Assembly (NCBI GenBank): GCA_963556145.1
Contig: OY744465.1
Coordinates: 4,464,001-4,528,000, forward strand
DNA: 64,000 nt
Source: Hygrocybe punicea
Taxonomy: Eukaryota; Basidiomycota; Agaricomycetes; Agaricales; Hygrophoraceae
Reading direction: 5' to 3'
In this document: positions 33,633 through 45,500 of the stretch, piece after piece
Position numbering within the stretch: position 1 is the stretch's first letter
How the letters are laid out: every line of letters starts with the position of its first letter
The notes under the pieces: model-generated
The model's database searches: none
What the model saw: the letters and a program-made list of their open reading frames with translations, nothing else
Told to the model about the DNA's origin: nothing
Made by a program: the position numbers and the translations under genes

Positions 33633-33831
33633 GGTGAGTACCCACCGGTTCGTCGGCGGCGCCCCATGTATGATTATTTTTTATTTCTTTTATTTCTCTT
33701 TTATTTCGTTTATTTTCATGTATATTAGTCTATACACAGCATGTAGGGGAATATATCTATGATATGTAAAAAGTTCCGCAAGAACAGACGGCGGGATAGT
33801 GAAATAGCCATGCTCAACGTCGACGACGACG

Positions 33832-35060
33832 TAGTGATGCCGAAGTTCGGTTCAGAACCGGTCCGAACCCGGTTTGAACCGCAAACCGAACCGAAAAACC
33901 CGGTTCGGTTCAGCCAAATGCTGAACCGAAACCGATGGTTCGGTTTGCAGTTCTGTGGTTTTGAGCGGTTCTGAACCGCGTTTGAACCCGGTTCGAACCG
34001 CGAACCGATAGATACGGTTCTTCCCGTCATTTTGATCCCCGATCATCCAAAACGGTCAAGTATTGAGTGAGTTATGATTAAAACAACTTTTACTCACAAT
34101 ATATATATATATTGGATTTTAAAAATGGCAATAACATTATAAATAAAATAGATAAAATTACCAAATTATTTGAGTACATTGCCCACACTAAATGATAATT
34201 GGTCCTCTGCTAAGATTAGTTAATTTAACCAATATCTGGTCACTCATTAAACTGACTTCAATTTGTAACCAATTATGCAGAAATTCCAAGTTGGTCCAAT
34301 AGGTGAGTGGATATTGATTATATTAATTAATGTTAACAGAGAACCCATTACCTTTTGATGAGGGTAATGTACTCAAATAATTTGGTAATCTTACCTATTT
34401 TACTTATAATGCTATTTTCATTTTTTAAAATCACAATCTATATATTGGGAGGACATCCGTAACGATAAAAATATTCTGGGCAATAAACAGGGTGCCAGTT
34501 GGGGTTGGAACCGCTTTGCTTATATCAGTTTGGGATCGTTGATGGAACCAATAGATGACATGCCAGTGATCGGCATAGCCCACTTCAGGAGGTCGGACCT
34601 TGAAAATAGTTTTTGTAGTCTATTCAGGGGGTCGACCCCCTCCAATAGATATCACATCTCTGTATTATATCTGTACCCCGTTTAGGGTGGGGAGTTCAAA
34701 TGTTTTTCTGGGGTCTTTGCAGTGTTGGAATCTTGTCCCAACATGGGGGAAACTATATCCGAATAAAAGATATGTTATGGATGTCCTCCCATTGTGAATA
34801 AAAGTTATTTTAATCATAACTCACTCAATACTTGACCATTTTGGATGATCAGGGGATCAAAATGAAGCTGACAGGTAGGAGAAGCTTTAAATCAAATCGG
34901 TTCGGCGTTTGAACCGGGTTTGAACGCGAACCGAACGCTAAAAAACGGTTCGAAGCGGTTTCAGTTTCGGTTCGGCATTTTGCTGAACCGAACCGGCGGT
35001 TTCGGTTCAGGTTTTGCAAAAAACCGAAAAAACCGAACCGAACCGAACTTCGGCATCACT
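33832..35060. mobile_element. hAT-like element in the fold-back arm
   Basis: The ends TAGTGATGCCGAAGTTCGG and its complement are perfect. The 8-bp duplication CGACGACG is at 33824-33831 and 35061-35068. The left fold-back arm preserves the empty site. The subterminal zones are packed with GGTTCGG/CCGAACC words. The core holds a second inverted-repeat element (34027-34865). No transposase gene. Confidence 0.9.
34027..34865. repeat. Nested inverted-repeat element with a second hairpin inside
   Basis: The outer arms of about 80 bp begin TCATTTTGATCCCC and continue through GGTCAAGTATTGAGTGAG. Inside is another pair of about 70-bp arms (34114-34190 and 34370-34440) with the words AATAAAATAG and AATTATTTGAGTACATT. 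No clear duplication was found at either level. Confidence 0.6.
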
Positions 35061-35433
35061 ACGACGACGAGCGCGCGTGTGCCAGTAAGTGATGGGCGGG
35101 GCCATGGCAACGGTGATGGGAAACCGAGCCCATCAGCGCCCTTGTTCCTGAGTGCAGAAACACACTATCTCTGGGGTCCAGGACACTAAAATTTTCTAAG
35201 TACTTTATAGCTATTGAAACATTATTGAAAGAGGCCCTAGCTACGATAAATACCCTCTAGTTAGAGGTGTCAGCCGAATAGGATGTAACCTCTAATTAGA
35301 AGGTTAGGGTGGGCTTCACAGGTGGCGGCACTTGAACTATAATTGTAGCGCCAACTTGATCTATCTGAGTTTGAAACGATATAACTAAGAACAAATAAGA
35401 CACACTGGTACAAACAAGTGCTGTGTTCAAGCC

Positions 35434-35593
35434 GATGTTTTTTGAAAAATGGCTATAACATTGTAAATAAAATAGGGATAATTACCAAAATATTTGAGGA
35501 CATAGATCACACCAAAAGCCGATGGGTCCTCAAATATTTTGGTAATTATCCCTATTTTATTTACAATGTTATAGCCATTTTTCAAAAAACATC
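35434..35593. repeat. 160-bp near-perfect palindrome (fold-back MITE)
   Basis: The arms of about 70 bases begin GATGTTTTTTGAAAAATGG and meet at a 25-base loop. The same arm sequence, diverged, builds the fold-back element at 61758-62112. Remnants of a TAGTGTTGCC-type end lie just outside (right side, 35609-35618). Confidence 0.8.
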
Positions 35594-36139
35594 AGCTTGA
35601 GCTGAGGCAACACTACTGCCAGCAAGACAATGGCGACAAAGGAAAATGGCTGGGAAGGTGGTGTGCCCACCAAACAGCCCAGGTATGTGCCACAAACCCC
35701 ATCCTGTTGTCATTGGCTAACACCATCCGACTATGACCACGCTGGTGCCAAACCCAACCTGCCACACCTTGCGAACATGTGCAGCCATGTCAACTGACAT
35801 GTAGACATTGTTCATGAGATGTCCAGCTGCCACCCCTCGCCAACACACCTTGTGAACGTGCGCAGACATGTCAACTGACATGTAGATGTTGTTCACAAAG
35901 TGTGATGGCAATGGGAGTGCAGGTTCCACTCCCATTTCCACCTGAAGCCCCCATCTACCTTGCAAGGGTGACAATGGCAACAATTGACGTGTGTCTGGCC
36001 CATGCAAAGTATGTGGCACCATTGGTATCCCCAGTACCCGTGGTCTACTGCCATACCCGCTGTTGTTTGGTACAATGTGTACCCATCCGCAGGTACTGCC
36101 GGTATGGGTGTGGTGTCCAAAAATTGGACCTACCATGGT

Positions 36140-36330
36140 GGCCCCACTCCACTCCACTCCCTCCACTCCCTCCCTCACTCCCTCCCCACTCCCTCCCTCA
36201 CTCCCTCCCCACTCCTGCCCTCCCTCCCTTCCCACTCCTTCCCTCCCTACCTCCCCACTCCTTCCCTCTCTACCTCCCCACTCCCTCCCTCCCCCCACTC
36301 ACTCCTCCCTGCTCCCTTTTGTTTCCTTGT
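36140..36330. repeat. Polypyrimidine CCCTCCCTCACT tract
   Basis: About 190 bases of almost pure C/T on the plus strand made of degenerate CCCTCCCTCACTCC units. The long open frames across it are composition artefacts. Confidence 0.8.
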
Positions 36331-36532
36331 CTCCTGCATTCTCCCTGCTCCTTACACTCCTGTATTATACATTTATTCCAGTTTATAATTAAAAAAAGGA
36401 AAAATGACACACAATTGCTTGAAAAATTGCTTGCACAACAGAAACATCAATCAGACCTCAAGTATGAATTAGTATGGTGATAAGAAGGGGAGAAGAATGC
36501 ATAATAAAATAAAGAATCCTGTTCTCCTCCTC

Positions 36533-36565
36533 TTAATTAATTAATTAATTTTAATTAATTAATTA
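36533..36565. repeat. TTAATTAA palindromic run
   Basis: Two blocks of repeated TTAA around a central TTTT form a self-complementary 33-base run just inside the right end of the outer hAT-like element. Confidence 0.7.
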
Positions 36566-36601
36566 GTGGCACTACAACTATAGTTCAAGAGCCAATTATG
36601 C

Positions 36602-38757
36602 TGAGTAAAAAAGTTGTCAGACAGACAAGACAAGTATATTTTGATACCCCATATGCATCTGTAAAATTACGGAGTCCCTATGAACAAGATTGTAGGGAAA
36701 AGTTGTTCAGTTTTTCAAGGGCTAGAAGCGTTATTTTGTACTTTGTTGGATTTAAATAATTTATTTACTATAGGCTACTTACACTTGAAATAGCTTTGGA
36801 GACCCCTCATCAACACTGCTTGAACATTGGAGCCCTTATGTACTTTCACTTTGTCTGTCTTTATTCTTTCAAAGCCTTTTCTACATATATTTTCTTTGAG
36901 CCTTTTCAGTTGTCTTTATTTTTCACTCTCCCACCCTCCCTTATTTGTTTGTACATAATTCTGCAGCCTCATGTACTCTATAATAATTTGTCCTGGGCCC
37001 ATGCTTCTGATTTTAGAGCTGGCCTGCAGATGCCTTATTCTCAAGGAAGAAGAGTGATTTGAGCCAATATTTGTAATTCTTTGGGTATTTCAAGCCCAAT
37101 GCAGCCATACATAGTACAGATGTAATATTGGCTCAAAGGACTAAATAAATAAAGAAAAACATGGTATATGTACTTCTCCCTTGAAAAAAAAATATACTAG
37201 TTTACCTTTTATTTGAGCCACAACTCATCATACCTTAAACATTGTCCAAATGTAATTATAGGAGGTAATAGCCCATAGAAAATAATGCAACTCTCCCTCT
37301 GTAACCATGTCATTCCATGCAGTATTTCATGAAATGCCACCAAGTCCATATTTCAAAATTGATTCAAAAATTTTCAGTTACTCTCAAGAATTATTAAAAA
37401 AGCTGTAATGGAAAGCTAACATATTTTTTGAGGATTCCATATGATGTTGTTGCAAAGATATAGTCAAAATGCCATGCAACAAAGACATCTAAGCCAGCAG
37501 AAGCTTATGGAATACATGCTAATAACACCTGCATGTTTTATTTTTTATATAATGTTTTAGGTTTTCTCTTGATTCTCTTTTGCAGCATTTGTTTTTGCAT
37601 TTTGATGCTACAACTCATTGCATGCCGAGATTGACTGAAGAAAAATCATCATACCAAAAAGCTGTAAACACTTAGTATACAGACAGGAGAGATTCATGGT
37701 GCAGGCAAGAGGGAGGACAGAGGTTGGAACACAGCACAAAAGGGGGTTCAAAAAGAGTGACAAAAGGTCAAATGCATGGTGCTGCTGACATGTTGGCAGA
37801 GGCATGACAAGATGTGATGGTGGTAGATTAAGCAAGTGCAAGAAGGAGAGAGCATAAGGTGTACTTTTCAAGGCAAAAAGTGATTCAGCCAAAGATGGGA
37901 CCTGCATTATTGGAAAATCAGCACTTATAGAAGAAAACATTTTAGAAGGATGTTAAAAGAGTGCATAAAAGAATGGCAGGATACAATGGATCCAAAATGG
38001 TATGGTTTTATTTAAATGACTGCAGATTTTCATTGAATAAATTCCTGCAGGAAAATTGCAGTGTGTACTTTCATGTGTTGCTCTAGTGATTGACACAGGT
38101 CTATCATGGGGATTTTGTGGCACCATACTGTACTCACAATAACCCATACCTAACAGTGAGTATGGATTTTATGTTGGTTCTCATGGGTTGTGAGGTCTTA
38201 CAATAGGTCACAGATATGATGTGTACCTGCCCCATCATTCTCCAACTGATAGCTGTGGGTCCATGATGAGAATTGGAGTTGGGCTGCAACATGAGCCATC
38301 AGAAAACATGGTCAGGCTGACTCAGGCTTAAAAGAAACAGATGCATGGTCAGAGAGCTGGCAATGTCAGGACAGACATCATGGACCAAGGATGTATAGGT
38401 GACAGCAGAAGGCAGCAGTGGCTCTCATCTGAGTGAGACAGGAAAACCTGAGACACACCCTGGGATGAAAGTGGGATCACACAAAACTGGTTACAATCAA
38501 AGACATGATGCTAGCAAGGTAATTGCAAGAATTTATCATATTGTGTTTGATCAATTTTAATCATCGGTATTGTTTGATGACCAGTGTCATTTACTATCAT
38601 CATGCTTGACATGACCTACCTAACCATAGTCATAATGATACTGGATGTCAACTATGACATAGCAGATCAAGACTTTATCATACTGTGTTCAATTTCCTGA
38701 TGATGGTGCCATTTGTGAAAGAAAAATCAGATTCAATGGAGAAATTATTGACAATGG
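36602..38757. other. CpG-depleted gene-free stretch
   Basis: About 2.1 kb of AT-rich DNA with only a few CpG dinucleotides in total. The open frames are short, biased and lack motifs. It is likely ancient repeat or intergenic DNA eroded by C-to-T change. Nothing in it supports a gene. Confidence 0.5.
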
Positions 38758-39987
38758 TTACATAACAATGCAATCCTTGTCCGTATTCCGTTCAGCGTCC
38801 AGCGCAGCTAACTTCGCCTTATCTTCCTCGCTAAGTAACTGGAAGTGAGGGGAGCAAGTCAGCGTTGCCCACAGCGGATCTGGAAAAAAGAATCTTACAC
38901 CCTTCTTGGCACGTTCCTGCAATGCCCGTCTCTTGCTCTCCCGTTCCGCCTTCGCCCGACTAGTAGAAAGACAGTGATCAAGCAGATGCGAATATGGGGC
39001 GTGGTACAAATGACATCGGGTCAATGACGGGGTCCGTTTTGGTTTTAACGGCGGGGGAAGTTGAAGAGTCAGAAATATTAATTGAGGTAGATGTCACGTC
39101 AGAATTCGTGATGGAGTGTAAAATAGAAAGAGAAGTACTAGTGCGTTATTGAGTGTTTGCTGGGAAATCAGAAGGGAAAACGCACCGGTCTTTGCTCGAG
39201 AAAGGATTATTATGGGTTGTGGAGGGCTTCGTAGAAGGTTTCATAGTGGTTGTGGGTGACTTTATAACGTTCGTCCGTGCATGGGATGTAGAAGTTGTAG
39301 AGGAGCCAGCAGATGCCAGAGTCTTCTTAATTGTGTCTACTGCGGATGTGCTTGCAAGGGACGCTTTAGAATTGAAATTGGCAAGCGTATTTGATCGAAC
39401 AGCGGCTTTGGAACTGGGAATCATGGTTTGCGGGACACAACCGTGGTCCTTCGGAAAGCGATGCTGTGGACAGAACTGAGCTTTGCATTTCTGTCGAGAG
39501 TGAGTGAGTGATGAGAGCCACAAATCGCAAAAACATATGACACGTCTACATACATCACAGCGAATTGGAGCAAAAAGAACTTTGCCACATCTTCCTCTGG
39601 CACAGACTGGGGTGGCGTTCGACTTTCCTGACCTCCCAGTCATGACTGAGCACTGAGAAGTAATGTGTTGTTCCATCCGGATATTTGGGTCTTGGCCAGG
39701 TGGAATAGCTATCAGCTCGTTACATAGAGGACCTAGCTGAAAGGTCAGAAATGACAACATAGCAAGTTCTAGAACATACATGCTGGGGCGACCCTGTTGT
39801 ATTTACTCTCGTCGTACTTGGGACAATTATGACCCGCTGGCAGGAAATGTTCGCCGCAAAAGGGTTCCTGGCAATGCTGACACTTGAACGGAAGAAAGTC
39901 CACAAGAAGGCAAGATTGGTGAGAACACTGGTGGCCAACGGATAAGAGGGTATGGCGGTCTTCGGTGGAATTTGTTGTACCAGACAT
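38758..39987 (-). CDS. Double AN1 zinc-finger protein (ZFAND2/AIRAP type) with CaaX end
   Basis: Exon 1 starts at 39987 (MSGTTNSTEDRH). AN1 finger 1 reads HQCSHQSC...FKCQHCQEPFCGEHF with a following GHNC. The intron at about 39775-39725 uses CTAG as acceptor and gives APACPLCNELIAIPPG, the C-x2-C link typical of ZFAND2 proteins. Finger 2 (CARGRCGK...IRCDVC, then KAQFCPQHRFPKDHGC) is joined across another intron. A Ser/Thr-rich linker and an Arg/Lys/Glu helix follow. The last residues are DKDCIVM, a CaaX prenylation box. ZFAND2 proteins bind Cdc48/p97 and the proteasome during proteotoxic stress; the animal AIRAPL form is prenylated. Function here is inferred from these features. Confidence 0.75.
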
Positions 39988-40155
39988 AAGTAGTTAGTTG
40001 TGAACGAGAAAGATGTGGCTCAACCCAGGTTGGCTTTATAAAGGGCCAAAGGCATACGCAAGCTCCTCTTGGTGAGTTGCTTGAAGGCGATGTGTGGCAC
40101 GTGACTGGCTGCATTGCGGCTTAGTCATAGTCTTTCAATCAAACTGGATTCTACC

Positions 40156-40819
40156 CAAGGGGGTGGCGGAACGGGAATCCCGAACCAGGGGTAGGGGGGG
40201 GGGGTCCGGCCGGGGCCCTTAAATTTTTTTCCGACTTGGGTTCAAGTGTGCCCTAAAATGGACATAGTGCCTAATTTCTTTGCTTCTCGAGTCACAGCTT
40301 ACAATTACCTTGCTTGGCAAGGTTGCTGAGACTCCAACAACATGAAGAAGGGGCTGTCAAAGCAAGAAGCAGCTGTCCATGGATCAATATATCATAAATA
40401 AAAATTTTATTCATTGATCTACACAGTTGTTAGTACATGGCAAAGCAGAAGAGGTAAGCATTTGGGTAAGTCCAATTTGTCCTACACTGTACTGACACTC
40501 TTACCAGTCTCATTTCACATGCTTTAATTATGATTTTGCTCCACAAAACTGGCACTTATATTTTCTCTCTGTGACTGATCATGAGCTGCAAACCAAATGG
40601 TAAAAAGTGGTGCCACTAATAGCATGATATATGATATATGATCTAGTACATATAGTATCTTGAGAGACAAAATTCCATATCTAGATTGGTTTGTCACAAA
40701 AAACATACATACACGTGATCTAAACATACCTTATATGGAAGGAAGGGGGGGGGGTCCAAACTGGCCCTTAAAATAAAATATGAGTGTATATCGGAAATTC
40801 CCATTCCGCCACCCCCTTG
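40156..40819. mobile_element. hAT-like MITE in a divergent promoter
   Basis: Inverted ends of about 25 bases start CAAGGGGGTGGCGGAA. The 8-bp duplication ATTCTACC is perfect (40148-40155, 40820-40827). The 664-bp element has poly-G runs next to both ends and no gene. Without it the ZFAND2-type and phosphatase genes would be only about 210 bases apart, so it splits what was probably a shared promoter. Confidence 0.85.
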
Positions 40820-40867
40820 ATTCTACCAGAACAGCATCGACTGAGCTTCGGTGGCGAGTGCCTACGC

Positions 40868-42048
40868 ATGGCTTCACCTATGGTCACTTTTACCATTGTG
40901 AGAGTGTACGCTCCATATTTAAACCTGCCACCCACAGGAGAGAATAGATCAGACACGCCGAATCCACCGACAACCTAGTAAGTCCTTCGACGTTGTCCAT
41001 ACACAAGCAGGACATGTCGAATGAATGGATAATCAGCGCCATGTATGGGCTGGGTGGGCAGATGCAGGGCTTTCAAATCATGGTAATTTCGTCCGAATTC
41101 CTTGCAAAAGCAGTGGTTCAATTCACTTTCAGGAATGAATGTAAGTCAGTCGCCCCCGGAGTTACATTGTTGTGTGCTTACACCCTTCAGCAAGCCAAAG
41201 CATTGGGGGCATCTTTCTCAAAGATTCGCTTCACGGCGATTCATTCTTCGTCCCTTAGGCGAGCTGTTATGACGGCGCAAGCGATTCAAGAAGTTCAACT
41301 GGCTCCCCAGCCACCTCTGATCACTTCAACTTTGCTCCGCGAGCAACATTTTGGAACCGCGGAGGGCAAACCATTGTGTATGTACTTGGAGTTCGGTCCT
41401 TCTCTTGCTAATCGTTGCTGCCAAGCCGTGTACTTGTCTGAATTTCCAGCCGGTGAAAGTAGGGGAGATGTAGAGCAGAGGGGTGAGCAGTTCGTTCAGG
41501 ATATCCTACTTCCGTTTATTTGGCAAGCTGCAAGAGAAGGAACGACCGGGGCACATGTGGCTATTGTAAGCCATGGGATCTTCATTGGCGAACTCGTTGC
41601 AGCCCTGGTTCGAAAGGGGGCACCGAACGGGAAGTCACCCAAGAGTCACGGTAGTATGGCAAACACCGGGTGGACGAGGGTTTCTGTTGGCTCGAAGGTG
41701 ACACCACTTGCAATCATTATTCAACATTCGCATACTGATTCACCCAGTCGGCGACAAGTGTGCCTATGGGGCCTGTTGACATTGAAAACGATCCACCGGC
41801 ATTAATTGTCCGAGTAACAGACTTCAATCGCCTGCAGCACCTGGACGGCATTGTGAGTATATTTATATGGTTCTCATTCCGGTGTTCATTTAGTACTCTG
41901 CAACACCCAGAAACGCCAGAAGGGAGGAATAGGAAGTGCTGCATATGACCATAAACAGAAAGATATCCGGTTATTCTTCGGTGGGGAGGACACCGCGACG
42001 GCACCAATACACAATAGAAGTAGAATCGAGGCAGGCGAGACATCATAA
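40868..42048 (+). CDS. Histidine phosphatase (phosphoglycerate mutase-like), micro-exon gene
   Basis: The exons read: 40868-40897 (or ATG at 40880), 40948-40977, 41037-41082, 41133-41140, then 41191 onward with further introns, ending TAA 42046-42048. Phases join to MVTFTIIRHAESTDNLRHVW..., the catalytic RHxE motif (RHAE rather than RHGE). SSSLRRAVMTAQ, LREQHFGTAEGK and the second His in IVSHGIFIGEL complete the active site. The C-terminus contains DIRLFFGGEDTAT. The 30-base and 8-base exons are unusually small. Family members remove phosphate from sugar phosphates or similar small molecules; the substrate is unknown. A hAT-like MITE ends 48 bases upstream. Confidence 0.8.
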
Positions 42049-42169
42049 CATCTTCCCAATGACCTTGGGTAATATTGGACCTTACAAGCCTTATGAAGTG
42101 GAGAGTAAATTTCTCTTGAATAATTTGCGAACCGTACGCGAACAAACACCAATACATGTACTCACTGAA

Positions 42170-42488
42170 TCAACCGTACGGCATCAACTTTTTTAATGTC
42201 GGTGTCTGCGCATCATGTGAGTACGCGGTCCCCGACAGTCTATTGATTCTGCCAGGCCTCTTCGAAACATTGAGGTGCGAATGACCAGCCTTTGCCTATT
42301 GGGCGACGTGAATCAAATATCATTGTACAATAAATATTGCCTACGCGTTTAAAGGTACCAGACGGTAAGGAACGCCATCTTTTTTTCGCCCCCGAATGGG
42401 TTTTGAGTTTGTAGGACTGGAGAAATACTGACGTTGAGAACAGCCGTGTTGTCGACAGTGACCGCCAGTGGTTCAACATGAAAGACAT
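42170..42488 (-). CDS. Mitochondrial ribosomal protein bL35m
   Basis: Exon 1 42488-42345 and exon 2 42295-42170 join in frame to 89 residues. An N-terminal Arg/Ser-rich leader (MLNHWRSLSTTRLFSTS) looks like a mitochondrial import signal. The body has the bL35 signature YKLKTHSGAKKRWRSL, then FKRAKAGHSHLNVSKRPGR. It would be part of the large mitochondrial ribosomal subunit. The gene is divergent from UFD2 with 52 bases between start codons and converges on the phosphatase. Confidence 0.85.
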
Positions 42489-42540
42489 GTGGCTGTCCTT
42501 TTATGTCTTTTATTTACAAAGCGCCACCGCCAACCAAAAG

Positions 42541-45500
42541 ATGAGTGAAAGTACCAATAATCCCCAGGATGATGCAGAACGCGTGTGTAGCTGTATCCGA
42601 TGTGGTTTGGATTCACTTTGTTCATTTAAAGTATGCAGATCCGTCTCAAGAGGCTTGCCAAGTTGCAAAGTGCAGTCCAAAGCACATCGCCGGCACCACA
42701 GTCAGAAGTACCTACTACCGGCAGGCCCTCACCGCTACCCAAGCCCGCACGGGCCCTTGTACGGCCTACACCTATCACTGCTGAGCCTTCATCGGCAAGC
42801 GCCTCCCCGACCTCATCAAAGAAGAAGGCACCAGCGAGGATCAATATTCAAAACTGGGAACACTCGACTATCGGTCAAGTTTTCAATGTTACAATAGATG
42901 TAATGGATCCCTTGTATTTGCTGACATTTAGCTGACTTTTGACCTCAATCTGTTTTAGAGAAACGAAGCTGAAAGTCACGGATATGATACCGTTTGGTTG
43001 AAAAATCTTGCTATTGAGCTTCAATCGGAGGCATCCTGTATGGTTCCCAGTCCAGATGTTGCATTCTTGATTCTTACTCAAAATTCCAGGCCAACCTGGG
43101 GAGATACGTTTGAATGCAGATATTATTGACCGTCTTCTAATCGCTAGACTTGAACTGAATCCACAAGCCATGTCGTAGGTTCAGCTCATACCCACATTCC
43201 TCCAAATGCTCACCTTACCGAAGGGACGATCTTGATTATTTACCTGTCCTTTCTTCGCTACCTCCGCAACAGACTACATTTGAATATTTGGTTGGGTGTT
43301 GGAAGCGATTAAACCTTGCAAGGAACGCACTTCTTAAGCTGGTTTGACATTTCTCCTATGTAAACATTCTTGAACTGAAACCTTTTATGATCTTTGAGGG
43401 CTATGCACCTGTTGATACCCAGATTGCGATGACCAAGTTGGAGAAAATACGTGATCTAGTGATCAGTTATATTGGTCTCACCCTCCAGGAGCCTGAGATG
43501 TTTCCTCAGCCGCCGGAGTATGTTTTTGACGTCTGTGATACTCTTTGGCCTCCAAGTTTAATTGTAATTTGTATAGTCGAGCTTTGGGTCCACCCGAACT
43601 CGTTGAACGTCTACTGTCCTTGTCGGCGCTGTCGGCACCTCTCCTTGCCGCACCGATATCTTCTCCGAACTCTCTTGCACCATCGGATATCGAACCTTTC
43701 CTGCAAGATCTCGCCCGCCGATTTGATCCAGACAATGAGATCGATGGTATTCTAGGCCCTGTTGTCCTTCAACTTCTCTTCCATCATTCCTTGTTCAGGC
43801 CGGAAGGACTTGGTGGTGGTGATACGAGTTGGCGAGGTGTTGTCGGAGGACTTGAAGCACTGGTCTCTATCAAGAGTATTGCCATGATGATAACTCGCAT
43901 GGAGCAATGGAATCCACCAATGGCGACAGCTGCTACTTTCGAGAGGCTTTCCTTAATGGGTCCACTTTGCAGACTTGGCGTCTTTGGTAGAGAATGGGTA
44001 GGGGCTCCTTTGCAAATTGTAAATGCCTTCGTATTGAAAGTTTCGACAGCCAATTATCCCTCAGACGTACTTCTCGGACCCCGAGAAGCGTTCAAGGGAC
44101 GATGTCCAGTCATCTTATGCTAGCCTTAGAGGAACCCTGAAGAGTCTTCAGGTAGACGCAAACACAAGCATTCTACCCATCCACCTCTCTGATACATCTG
44201 GTTGTAGTCCTCACTCTTCCAAGTATTTAACACCCTTGTCAGAGCTTCTTCGGAGTCACGAGAAGCAGTATTGCAATATTTTGCAAGAGTGGTCTCCCTG
44301 AATGTGAAACGCGCAGGATTGCAGGCAAGGCTACTTCATTCCCTTTGAATCATTTGTTAAGCACTGATGTCATACTATCGGCAGGTTGAACCAGAAACTG
44401 TCGCTACTGATAGTTTTATGGTAAATTTGCAAAGTGTCATGCTCCGTTTCGCTGAACCTTTCATGGATGCTACTTACACAAAGGCATGTTTTCCTTTCCG
44501 CTCGTTGCTTTCTGTTTATCTAATGTAGGTGCAGATGGATCGCATTGACCCACTTTATTACGCACATTCTCCTCGCGTTGATTTGAAAGACGAAACGAGG
44601 ATAAGCGTCACTAGTGAGGAGGCTTCCGAATGGGCAAAGCAACACCACTCAAGTAATGGTATTTTGTTACATCTATGGCCTGCACTTGTTAACCTTCTGT
44701 GTAGCTGCGCCGGCCAATTTTATTTCGGATATATTTTATCTTACTCTCGCAATGAGCCATTACGGATATCTGCGAACCATTCAGTCATTCAATGACCTGG
44801 GCAAACATACACACGAACTTCAGCGACATTTGGATAGGCTGAATGGAGACGGGTCATGGATGGGAGTAAGTTAGTCAGTGTTATTTTCCGGTGTCATTTC
44901 ATCCATTCCGCCAGTCACCACTTCAAGCCCGGACTGAGGCAGCTATCAACTTAGTCAAGGTGGGTACTTCCGTCTGGTATATCACAATCTTGGTTCACCG
45001 AATTTCTACTTCAGGTCGAAATGGGCAAGATCCAGTCCCAACAGTTGGCGTTCCAGGCGCAATTGCTTGAACCGGAGCTTGTTTTCCGCTCCATTGGTTT
45101 TTCCACATTCCTCTCTACTTGGCTGATTCGACAGGTTGATCCCAAAAAGGCACATCCTAACCCTACTGTAGAGTGAGCTCGCCTAATCAGTATGATTGTA
45201 TCGAAGATTGACAATAATGCTCAAGGTTACCTCTCTCAAAAGATGTTCCCATGGTGTTCAAGACGTTTCCGGAATATATTCTTGAAGACGTTGTCGACTT
45301 CCTCATTTTTGTGATACAGTCAGTCTATCTATTATCGCTACATATATCTACTTAGGGCCAATCCTAGGCATGCCCCCGAGAGCTTTGAACTATCCGGGAA
45401 GAACGAACTACTTGTGTTTGCCCTGACATTCTTGACATCAACATGGTGTATCAAGAATCCTTTCTTGAAGTCCAAGATCAATGATGTGCATACTCTTTTA

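Larger units (their letters stand above)
20462..35324. mobile_element. Large fold-back element carrying four further insertions
   Basis: Inverted ends CACCTGTGAAGCCCACC... are flanked by the 8-bp duplication GCGGCACT (20454-20461, 35325-35332). The two arms are nearly identical inverted copies of about 520 bp over their whole length, meeting at a centre GGGGACGTCCCC. The left arm is 20462-20541 plus 25866-26303; the right arm is 33310-35324. Insertions are Copia in the left arm, a hAT-like element in the right arm and the rearranged LTR element at the centre. No transposase is encoded, so it was mobilised in trans, probably by a hAT enzyme judging by the 8-bp duplication. Confidence 0.75.
20456..36593. 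mobile_element. Outer hAT-like element, interrupted after its sixth base
   Basis: The termini are inverted repeats of about 27 bases starting GGC(A/T)CTTGAACTATA. The left end survives as only six bases (GGCACT, 20456-20461), with the rest at 35333 onward. The right end is at 36593. Perfect 8-bp duplications AATTATGC flank it at 20448-20455 and 36594-36601. Its own sequence is about 1.27 kb and includes a palindromic MITE (35434-35593) and a polypyrimidine tract. The fold-back element 20462-35324 is inserted almost exactly at its left tip. Confidence 0.75.

Noticed and set aside
33339..33728. Pro-rich 129-codon frame in the right fold-back arm
   Set aside because: Pure C-rich composition, overlapping frames on both strands, and the segment is absent from the other arm.
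35717..36480. Long frames with Gly/Glu or Pro/Leu repeats
   Set aside because: They translate the CCCTCCCT tract; no motif.
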